Assembly: GCA_900756605.1 (NCBI GenBank)
Contig: CAAEKX010000207.1
Span: 1 to 14,194, forward strand
Direction: 5' to 3'
Source: Coriobacteriia bacterium
GTDB taxonomy: Bacteria > Actinomycetota > Coriobacteriia > Coriobacteriales > QAMH01
Length of the DNA: 14,194 nt
The notes under the pieces: model-generated
Database searches by the model: none
What the model saw: only the letters and a program-made list of their open reading frames with translations
What the model was told of the DNA's origin: nothing
Shown here: in pieces, positions 1-5,549 of the stretch
How positions within the stretch are numbered: the stretch's first letter is position 1
How the letters are laid out: every line of letters starts with the position of its first letter
Made by a program: the position numbers and the translations under genes

Positions 1-2291
1 CGGTCGAGCGCAAGTTGCAGCGCCTCTTCCGTCGCAAGGACGCCTGCCGGCTCATCAAGCGTTGCAACGACTTTGGCGCAGGTGGCGTGAGCGTCGCCAC
101 GGGAGAGATCGCCGATGGCCTGCTCATCGACCTCGATTGCGTTCCCAAGAAGTACGACGGCCTGGACGGCACCGAGCTCGCCATTTCGGAGAGCCAGGAG
201 CGCATGGCCTGTGCCGTAGCGGCGGAAGATGTCGAGGAGTTCCTCTCGTATGCGAACGAGGAGAACGTCGAGGCCGTCGTCATCGCGACCGTCACCGAGG
301 AGCCGCGCGTGCGCATGACATGGCGCGGGGACACGATCGTTGACGTAAGCCGTGAGTTCCTCAATTCAAACGGTGCTTCCAAGCAGATGAACGTGCATAT
401 CGCCGCTGGTGAGGATTATGCTCCCAACTGGGAAGGCGAGAGCTTCGCCGAGCGCATGAAGAGCGTCGTCACCGACCTCAACGTCGCCTCGAACAAGGGC
501 CTCGTCGAGATGTTCGATTCCACCATCGGCGCCAATACGGTGCTCATGCCCTTTGGCGGCGCACGGCAGCTCACCACCCCCATGGCGATGATCGCCAAAC
601 TCCCCGTCGAGGGCGAAACCACCACGACGAGTGGCATGTCCTGGGGCTTCAATCCGTACCTATCATCGGCCAATCAGTTCAAGGGCGCGTACCTTGCGGT
701 TGTCGAGAGTGTGGCCAAGCTCGTGGCCGCTGGCTTTGCGCGCGAGGATACCTATCTGACTTTCCAGGAGTACTTTGGCTCCTTGCGCGATGTCCCCGAG
801 CGCTGGGGCAAACCCGCCGCGTCGCTGCTCGGTGCCCTCATGGCGCAGATCGACCTTGGCGTGGGTTCCATCGGCGGCAAGGACTCCATGTCGGGTAGCT
901 TCGAGGATCTGGATGTTCCGCCGACGCTCGTGAGCTTCGCGACGGCGTGCGGGCATGTCGATAACGCTATGAGCCCCGAGTTCAAGGGTGTGGGCCATGA
1001 GGTGCTATGTATCCATCCCTTCTACGAAGCCGACAGGCTCATGCCCGAGAAGGCCGGCCTGCTCGAGTGCCTCGACACGGTCGAGCGTCTCATCAAGGAC
1101 GGCCAGGTGCTCGCTGTGGGCACGCCGGGCTTTGGGTGCGATGCGGAGCTGATCTTTAAGATGTGCCTCGGCAATGGCATTGGCCTGCGCATCAATGACG
1201 ATGTCGATCTCGACACGCTCTTTGTCAACGCGTACGGCTCCTTCCTTGTCGAGCTGGCACCCGGTGCCGCGCCGGTCGAGTCGACCGAGAACATGCACGT
1301 GGTTGACCTGGGCGAGACCATCGAGGAATACGCGATCATTGCCGGTGGGCAGACCGTGCGTCTTGCCGTGCTGCAGGAGGCGTGGGAGAGCGAGCTCGAG
1401 GACGTCTTCCCGTACCGCGAGGATGGCGGCGGGGTCGACATGATCAGCGATGCGAGCCATGTGCCGCTCACGTATTGCGGCAATCTCGCCAAGCCGCGCG
1501 TCATCATTCCGGTCTTTCCGGGTAACAACTGCGAGTACGACACGGCGCTCGCTTTCGAGCGCGCTGGTGCCGTGCCCGAAACCTTCATCATCAACAACCT
1601 GACGCCGGATGCGGTCGCAGAGAGCACGCGTGCCTTTGTCGAGAGAATCGACAACAGCCAGATCATCATGATTCCCGGCGGCTTTTCCGGTGGCGACGAG
1701 CCCGATGGCAGCGCCAAGTTCATTACGGCGTTCTTCCGCAATCCCAACGTGACGGATGCCGTGCGCCGTCTGCTCAACGATCGCGATGGTCTCATGCTGG
1801 GTATTTGCAACGGCTTCCAAGCGCTCGTCAAGCTCGGCCTGGTGCCCTATGGCGATATCGTCACGACCGATGCAGGCTGCCCGACGCTCACCTTCAACAC
1901 GATCGGTAGGCACCAGAGCCGCATCGTGCGCACGCGCGTTGCGTCCAACCTGTCGCCGTGGCTCTCGCGCTGTGAGGTGGGCGACATCCATACCGTCGCC
2001 ATCAGCCATGGCGAGGGACGTTTTGTCGCCAACGATGACACGCTCGAGCAGCTTATCGAGAGCGGTCAGATTGCGACGCAGTACGTGGGCCTGGACGGCA
2101 TGCCAAGCATGGACCTCGACGTGAACCCCAATGGCTCGGTGCTCGCCATCGAGGGCATCACGAGCCCGGACGGGCGCGTGCTCGGCAAGATGGGGCATAC
2201 CGAGCGTTGGAGCGCGGGCGTATACCAAAACATCCCGGACCTGAGCTACCAGCCGCTCATCGAAGGCGGCGTGGGGTACTTCACGGAGTAA
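1..2291 (+). CDS. purL: Phosphoribosylformylglycinamidine synthase, large single-chain form, 3' part only
   Basis: This enzyme makes FGAM from FGAR, ATP and glutamine in purine synthesis, in the cytoplasm. The reading frame is open from the window edge (first full codon at 3), so the start lies upstream; about 762 residues of a protein usually near 1250 are visible. The synthetase part is shown by Cys-Asn-Asp-Phe-Gly-Ala-Gly-Gly near the edge and by Gly-Gly-Lys-Asp-Ser-Met around 880. The C-terminal part, from about 1490, is a class I glutamine amidotransferase: the nucleophile elbow Gly-Ile-Cys-Asn-Gly-Phe has its Cys codon at 1806-1808, and the His-Gly-Glu-Gly-Arg-Phe motif (His 2007, Glu 2013) supplies the other catalytic residues. 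The fused glutaminase separates it from the split PurS/PurQ/PurL system. GC is high (about 68% in a sampled line), as expected for the host backbone. It reads towards the aminopeptidase gene, with accessory DNA between them. Confidence 0.96.
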   Translation, partial: VERKLQRLFRRKDACRLIKRCNDFGAGGVSVATGEIADGLLIDLDCVPKKYDGLDGTELAISESQERMACAVAAEDVEEFLSYANEENVEAVVIATVTEEPRVRMTWRGDTIVDVSREFLNSNGASKQMNVHIAAGEDYAPNWEGESFAERMKSVVTDLNVASNKGLVEMFDSTIGANTVLMPFGGARQLTTPMAMIAKLPVEGETTTTSGMSWGFNPYLSSANQFKGAYLAVVESVAKLVAAGFAREDTYLTFQEYFGSLRDVPERWGKPAASLLGALMAQIDLGVGSIGGKDSMSGSFEDLDVPPTLVSFATACGHVDNAMSPEFKGVGHEVLCIHPFYEADRLMPEKAGLLECLDTVERLIKDGQVLAVGTPGFGCDAELIFKMCLGNGIGLRINDDVDLDTLFVNAYGSFLVELAPGAAPVESTENMHVVDLGETIEEYAIIAGGQTVRLAVLQEAWESELEDVFPYREDGGGVDMISDASHVPLTYCGNLAKPRVIIPVFPGNNCEYDTALAFERAGAVPETFIINNLTPDAVAESTRAFVERIDNSQIIMIPGGFSGGDEPDGSAKFITAFFRNPNVTDAVRRLLNDRDGLMLGICNGFQALVKLGLVPYGDIVTTDAGCPTLTFNTIGRHQSRIVRTRVASNLSPWLSRCEVGDIHTVAISHGEGRFVANDDTLEQLIESGQIATQYVGLDGMPSMDLDVNPNGSVLAIEGITSPDGRVLGKMGHTERWSAGVYQNIPDLSYQPLIEGGVGYFTE

Positions 2292-2295
2292 GGCG

Positions 2296-2327
2296 AGTCG
2301 CTAGGCGCGACCCCGCGCCTAGCGACT
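2296..2327 (+). terminator. Strong hairpin after purL, probable terminator
   Basis: A perfect 14-bp GC-rich inverted repeat (2296-2309 with 2314-2327) with a 4-base loop starts 4 bases after the purL stop. No T-run follows on the + strand, so it is not a textbook intrinsic terminator, but its strength and position fit transcript ending or 3'-end protection. It also lies 20 bases past the stop codon of the decayed aminopeptidase remnant on the other strand, so it may once have ended both genes. Confidence 0.6.
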
Positions 2328-2346
2328 ACAGGTTCAAACAATAACT

Positions 2347-2374
2347 CCTATGCGTTTTTGATGACGCCTCGTTG
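2347..2374 (-). pseudogene. Decayed remnant of the M18 aminopeptidase 3' end
   Basis: These 28 bases align with the remnant at 3210-3238 at 24 of 29 columns with one single-base gap, in the same orientation. Read on the minus strand they still end in codons for Lys-Asn-Ala followed by TAG, the exact C-terminus of the aminopeptidase encoded at 12270-13694. The gap breaks the frame upstream. The match stops at 2375 and has no counterpart before 2347. It is short, but two exact blocks of 9-10 bases at the right spacing and position make chance unlikely. It appears to be the oldest displaced gene end. Confidence 0.6.
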
Positions 2375-2394
2375 GAATAGCTCCTCCTTGTCGG

Positions 2395-2409
2395 TGTATA
2401 CTGTATACA
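2395..2409 (+). promoter_or_regulatory. Palindromic operator and probable promoter of the toxin-antitoxin operon
   Basis: A perfect 7-bp inverted repeat (TGTATAC, one base, GTATACA) is centred on 2402, 18 bases before the antitoxin start. It contains a good -10 hexamer, TATACT, at 2397-2402; the best -35 candidate is TTGGAA at 2372-2377 with a long 19-base spacer. Antitoxins with a ribbon-helix-helix fold normally bind such palindromes over their own promoter, so autorepression is the likely role (inference). Confidence 0.65.
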
Positions 2410-2426
2410 TCAAGATGGAGGGCGTT

Positions 2427-2720
2427 ATGCAAACTGCTGTTGTCTCGGGTCGAGTCGATCAAGTCATAAAGGAGCGCGCAGATCGCGTCATACGCGCATC
2501 GGGCCTTACGGTTGCCGATGTGATCAAGGCCACGTGGTTCTCGATCGCCCAGACGGGGGAGTTGCCCGAGGCTCTGACCGCGCCTGCCAGCAAGCCGGCC
2601 CCAAGCGCCCAGTTCTCTCGCTTCGTCGAGTTCGTGGAGACGCTTCCGCCAGCGCCCGAGGCGTTTGCAGGTATGTCAGATGCGCAGATGAAAGACCTTC
2701 TGGGTGAGCGCGATGTATAG
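2427..2720 (+). CDS. RelB/DinJ-like ribbon-helix-helix antitoxin
   Basis: This 97-residue protein is the likely antitoxin for the PIN toxin that overlaps its 3' end. Residues 1-45 look like a RelB/DinJ ribbon-helix-helix: a short strand with Gly-Arg-Val-Asp, then a helix of the type Lys-Glu-Arg-Ala-Asp, then a Gly-Leu-Thr turn before a second helix. Residues 48-65 are a Pro/Ala-rich linker, and the acidic tail after 65 probably wraps the toxin. The start at 2427 is chosen because GGAGGG at 2417-2422 sits 4 bases upstream; ATG 2415 and the longer frame from 2358 would place the start inside or before the operator. Family identity rests on pattern and on the partner gene. The pairing of a DinJ-like antitoxin with a PIN toxin is less common than with YafQ. 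Confidence 0.75.
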   Translation: MQTAVVSGRVDQVIKERADRVIRASGLTVADVIKATWFSIAQTGELPEALTAPASKPAPSAQFSRFVEFVETLPPAPEAFAGMSDAQMKDLLGERDV

Positions 2721-3165
2721 GATCTTGCTCGACACCAATATTCTCCTGGATAGTGTTATTCCCAATCGTCCTCAGCATGACGAAGCGCTTGCGTTGCTGA
2801 GGTGGTGCAACGGTAGTGGAGATTACGGATTTGCGGCAGCGACTTCCTTCAACGACGCCTACTACATCTTGTGTCGGGCTTACAGCGAGGCGATTGCGCG
2901 CGAGGCGCTCGAGAACCTTCTGGGCCTCGTGGCGGTTGCTCCCGTTTCCGCAGAGGAATGCGACCGCTCCCTTCGGAGCAACGAGCCCGACTTCGAAGAC
3001 GGGCTCGTCCGTGCGTGCGCAGAGCTGAACGGGGCTGATTTCATCATCACGCGTGATGAGGACGCCTTTGTGGGCAGCAAGGTGAAGAGCGTCACGGCCA
3101 AGGAGTTCCTCCTCACGGTCGATCATGAGGATAAGGAGCTGATGGTCGCACTCCTGGATGTCTAA
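2713..3165 (+). CDS. PIN-domain toxin (putative ribonuclease, VapC-like)
   Basis: This is a 150-residue single-domain PIN protein, probably a Mg-dependent endoribonuclease that stops growth when its antitoxin is lost. The PIN acidic residues are visible: Asp7 in Leu-Leu-Asp-Thr-Asn, Asp48 in Ser-Phe-Asn-Asp-Ala-Tyr-Tyr, Asp96 in Asp-Phe-Glu-Asp-Gly, and Asp115 in Ile-Thr-Arg-Asp-Glu-Asp-Ala-Phe. The Asn-Glu-Pro-Asp-Phe-Glu-Asp pattern is typical of the PIN_3 subgroup. ATG 2713 overlaps the antitoxin stop by 8 bases, so the two are translationally coupled; a GTG at 2704 is possible but has no ribosome site. GC is about 67% in a sampled line, matching the host rather than the block that follows. 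The RNA target cannot be read from the sequence. Confidence 0.85.
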   Translation: MYRILLDTNILLDSVIPNRPQHDEALALLRWCNGSGDYGFAAATSFNDAYYILCRAYSEAIAREALENLLGLVAVAPVSAEECDRSLRSNEPDFEDGLVRACAELNGADFIITRDEDAFVGSKVKSVTAKEFLLTVDHEDKELMVALLDV

Positions 3166-3195
3166 TGAGACAGTTGTTCAGAGCAACTGTCTCAT
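3165..3195. terminator. Hairpin between the PIN toxin and the aminopeptidase remnant
   Basis: A perfect 12-bp inverted repeat (3165-3176 with 3184-3195) with a 7-base loop begins on the last base of the toxin stop codon. There is no T-run on either side. It could end the toxin mRNA. On the minus strand it lies 15 bases past the stop of the displaced aminopeptidase end, the same relative place as the hairpin after the intact gene, so it may have been that gene's terminator before the second insertion. Confidence 0.6.
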
Positions 3196-3205
3196 TCGAG
3201 TGTCA

Positions 3206-3326
3206 GTCACCTACGCGTTCTTGAGGAACGCCTCGTAGCCCTTGCGGGCCTCGTAGATGTCGGCCTTGCTCGTGATCTCCCAGGGAGCGTGCATTGAGAG
3301 CACGGCCACGCCACTGTCGATGACGT
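3206..3326 (-). pseudogene. Displaced 3' end of the M18 aminopeptidase gene (direct-repeat copy 1)
   Basis: These 121 bases match 12265-12385, the 3' end of the intact aminopeptidase gene, at 117 positions in the same orientation. The stop codon is at 3211-3213 and the repeat runs 5 bases past it. The four differences (3214, 3223, 3232, 3295) all fall at third codon positions and are synonymous, so both versions evolved under selection in functional genes before this one was cut off. Identity ends abruptly at 3327, where lower-GC DNA begins. The last 31 bases (3296-3326) and the stretch 3233-3294 are identical in both copies and could hold a crossover core. There is no start, so it encodes nothing useful now. 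Confidence 0.93.
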
Positions 3327-3350
3327 TATATGCTAGCTATGCAGTTATTA

Positions 3351-3378
3351 CATAGGCTCTATGAAAAAAGCGCCTATG
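3351..3378. promoter_or_regulatory. Inverted repeats upstream of the esterase gene
   Basis: CATAGGC at 3351-3357 pairs with GCCTATG at 3372-3378 across 14 bases, and CATAG at 3351 is also mirrored by CTATG at 3359-3363. Two copies of TATGCA (3338-3343, 3375-3380) overlap the same stretch; the same hexamer core occurs near the molybdenum operon promoter. This could be an operator for the neighbouring LysR protein. No convincing -35/-10 pair is visible, only AT-rich sequence at 3397-3410. Confidence 0.35.
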
Positions 3379-3445
3379 CACCAGCGCCTCGCGCACTAAT
3401 AAATAATTCTAGAAGAGCATACATTATCCGAAGGAGGCATGCTTT

Positions 3446-4399
3446 ATGTTGAGCAGGCAAGCGCAAGAATGCATCGATGCGATGCGTGCGGCAAATATGG
3501 TTGAAGGCTTTCGCAACCCGCAATTGTTTGCTCAGATAATCGACGGAAGCCGCATTGCCCAACAGTCCGATAAAAAGACGCTTGAGATTCCTGTCTCTGT
3601 CTTAAGAGATGCAAGGATTGAAATTTCGCAGATTACGGACACTGCAGAGCTCGTGACCTTGCTTCCAAAAGAGGCAGATGATTCGAGAGGTGTCAGCAAT
3701 GTCCACGTCATTTATATCCATGGCGGAGGATATGTGTTTCCGGCCGTGCCCCCACACTACTTTTTGTCCGCTCGTTTGGTGCGAGAGCTAAGATGTGGTG
3801 TATCACTGCCCATGTACCCTCTGCTCCCTTCAGCTTCAATCAAGGAGATTCTTTCTTCATGTCTTGAGGCATACGAAACGATTAGAAATAGGTATCCGGA
3901 CAAAAGGATTGCTCTTATGGGGGACTCCGCCGGAGGGGCGCTGGCTATTGCTATTTCGCAAATATGCGCAGAGAGGGATTTCGCGCAGCCCGATCTTCTG
4001 ATTCCATATTCCCCGTTTGTAGACTTGATGGGAGTTGTTGCGGATTGCGAAGGCTATAAAGTGGATGATCCTCTGCTCGATTGGTATGGGAGCAGAGAGA
4101 TAGCGCGGTTGCTCGTGGAAGGAACCGAAAACGCTCCTGACGCTTTTCCGCCCGATCCGTTTTATGGGCCAAAGAAGGGTTTGGCTCCCATGTTGGTGCT
4201 ATGTGGCACGCTTGAAGAGCTTTATCCAGGTATCCGCGAATTCGTCAGGGCTATTTCGTGCTCAGGTGGGGATGTCGAGTTCATTGTGGGTGAGGGATTG
4301 CACCATGCATATCTTTTGAATCAAGGAGAGGGCATCCCTGAGGTCGAGGACGGGATGCAGCGTGTTATCGAGAGGCTTCGTGAGCTTGGTTTGCAATAG
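3446..4399 (+). CDS. Alpha/beta hydrolase of the HSL (hormone-sensitive lipase-like) esterase family
   Basis: This 317-residue protein is probably a cytoplasmic carboxylesterase; no signal peptide is visible. It has the HSL oxyanion motif His92-Gly-Gly-Gly and the nucleophile elbow Gly-Asp-Ser161-Ala-Gly-Gly. The catalytic His is probably His287 (next to His286). At the usual catalytic Asp position there is Leu256 followed by Glu257-Glu258, so a Glu may act as the acid, or activity may be reduced. The start is set by AAGGAGG at 3431-3437, 8 bases before ATG. It converges on the LysR gene with only 13 bases between stops. GC is lower than in the flanks. Given the molybdenum enzyme nearby, it might release phenolic acids or phenols from esters, but that is inference from context; the substrate is unknown. 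Confidence 0.85.
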   Translation: MLSRQAQECIDAMRAANMVEGFRNPQLFAQIIDGSRIAQQSDKKTLEIPVSVLRDARIEISQITDTAELVTLLPKEADDSRGVSNVHVIYIHGGGYVFPAVPPHYFLSARLVRELRCGVSLPMYPLLPSASIKEILSSCLEAYETIRNRYPDKRIALMGDSAGGALAIAISQICAERDFAQPDLLIPYSPFVDLMGVVADCEGYKVDDPLLDWYGSREIARLLVEGTENAPDAFPPDPFYGPKKGLAPMLVLCGTLEELYPGIREFVRAISCSGGDVEFIVGEGLHHAYLLNQGEGIPEVEDGMQRVIERLRELGLQ

Positions 4400-4412
4400 G
4401 GATACTAACTGC

Positions 4413-5288
4413 TCAGGGTTTCTCGACGCTCTCTATGAAGCGTTTGGTGGTTGCGTTGACTGTCGAGGTCTTGTATGCGAAGTATGCATTGAATTGTAGA
4501 GGGGGCTCAATTCTGAGTACGCGAAGCGACGGGTTCATTTTAAAAAGCGGACGCATGTAGTCGGGTATTGCAAAATACCCATTATTTTCAAGAACCGTTG
4601 TGGCTACAATTTCGAGCTCGTCGACAGACAATATCTTTCTTGGTTGAAAACCGGCATTAAATAACGCGTTGTTGAGCACTCGTGTCGTGTCATTCATTTT
4701 TAAACATACGAGAGGCCTGTCGCCGATATCTTCAGCGGTTATGAAGTCCATCTTTGCCGTCTTGTTGGTGAGGGGTACTGCGAGATTGAGATGCTCTTTT
4801 CCAACTTTCACATATGTGAGCTGCCCCTTATCCTGGAACTTGTTGGTTCCCACGAAACCTACGTCGAGTCTGCCTGCAACCAGGCCATCGATGATGTCAT
4901 TGGGCTTGAGGGTAATGAATGTAAACCTGACATCAGGATTTTCTTCACGGAATTGTTTTGCCAACGGAATGGCATAACGATCGGCTGTCATGGCCAGTAT
5001 GCCAAAATGAATCGAATGAGTATTGAATTTCTTTACGGCGCTTATTCGGTCGACAAGGCTGTCATATGAACGCAAGATATTGGTGAATGAGTTATATACT
5101 TCCTCGCCCAGATCGGTGAGCTCGAGTCCCCTTGAAGATCGGGCAAACAAATCGGTTCCAAGTTCCGTTTCGATCGCCTTGATATGTCTGCTTAGAACTG
5201 GCTGCGTCAGGAAGAGATTCTGGGCTGCTTCAGAGATGCTTTTGCAATCCGCAACAGTGAGAAACTCACGAATGAACTCAATTTGCAT
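4413..5288 (-). CDS. LysR-family transcriptional regulator
   Basis: This 291-residue protein is a typical LysR length. Residues 1-60 form the winged helix-turn-helix (Ser-Ile-Ser-Glu-Ala-Ala-Gln-Asn-Leu, then Thr-Gln-Pro-Val-Leu-Ser-Arg-His-Ile), and about 90-291 form the periplasmic-binding-protein-like effector domain. The start at 5288 is chosen because GGGGAGG (5296-5302 on the minus strand) sits 7 bases upstream and the protein then begins in standard LysR fashion; a longer frame to 5339 adds 17 unlikely residues. It is divergent from the molybdenum operon, the usual arrangement for a LysR protein that controls its neighbour in response to that pathway's substrate. GC is low (42% in one sampled line). 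The ligand is not readable; a phenolic compound is the contextual guess. Confidence 0.93.
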   Translation of the reverse strand: MQIEFIREFLTVADCKSISEAAQNLFLTQPVLSRHIKAIETELGTDLFARSSRGLELTDLGEEVYNSFTNILRSYDSLVDRISAVKKFNTHSIHFGILAMTADRYAIPLAKQFREENPDVRFTFITLKPNDIIDGLVAGRLDVGFVGTNKFQDKGQLTYVKVGKEHLNLAVPLTNKTAKMDFITAEDIGDRPLVCLKMNDTTRVLNNALFNAGFQPRKILSVDELEIVATTVLENNGYFAIPDYMRPLFKMNPSLRVLRIEPPLQFNAYFAYKTSTVNATTKRFIESVEKP

Positions 5289-5387
5289 ATCTGTGCCTCC
5301 CCTCGATTCTATTCTAGTCCTGAAATCCCTCTGCAACATGCAACGCCGTGTTCTCGTTTTTAGCGTGATGCACGTCTAACTGCAGGT

Positions 5388-5408
5388 ATGCATTTTTGAC
5401 ATATGCAT
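5388..5408 (+). promoter_or_regulatory. Candidate promoter and LysR operator of the molybdenum operon
   Basis: Two ATGCAT palindromes (5388-5393 and 5403-5408) lie 15 bases apart centre to centre, and a consensus -35 box, TTGACA, sits between them at 5396-5401. The best -10 is CATAGT at 5417-5422, with a short 15-base spacer, the sort of sub-optimal promoter that needs an activator. Placement between the divergent lysR and athL genes fits LysR control. The transcription start is not proven. Confidence 0.45.
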
Positions 5409-5466
5409 TATGAAATCATAGTGACTGTTCAAGCAGCCAAGCCCCTTCCAATAATACGTTCGGAGG

Positions 5467-5508
5467 GAATTCTCAACGTTCATCGCGCGCAAAACGTATC
5501 GAGAATTC
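5467..5508 (+). promoter_or_regulatory. Inverted repeat in the athL leader
   Basis: GAATTCTC at 5467-5474 mirrors GAGAATTC at 5501-5508, with a GCGCGC palindrome in the 26-base loop. It lies 41 bases before the athL start. It may be an mRNA hairpin or a second protein-binding site. I could not match it to the molybdenum cofactor riboswitch, which needs a larger multi-stem fold. Confidence 0.35.
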
Positions 5509-5549
5509 TGAGAAAAGAGAGAGCGTCTTTTTGAAGGAGGTAGGATTTC

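Noticed and set aside
1005..2228. A 407-codon minus-strand frame inside purL
   Set aside because: It is a shadow of a high-GC coding gene, with no start signal or family resemblance.
5430..5549. A molybdenum cofactor riboswitch in the athL leader
   Set aside because: Only one short hairpin is visible; I cannot trace the multi-helix fold that family needs.
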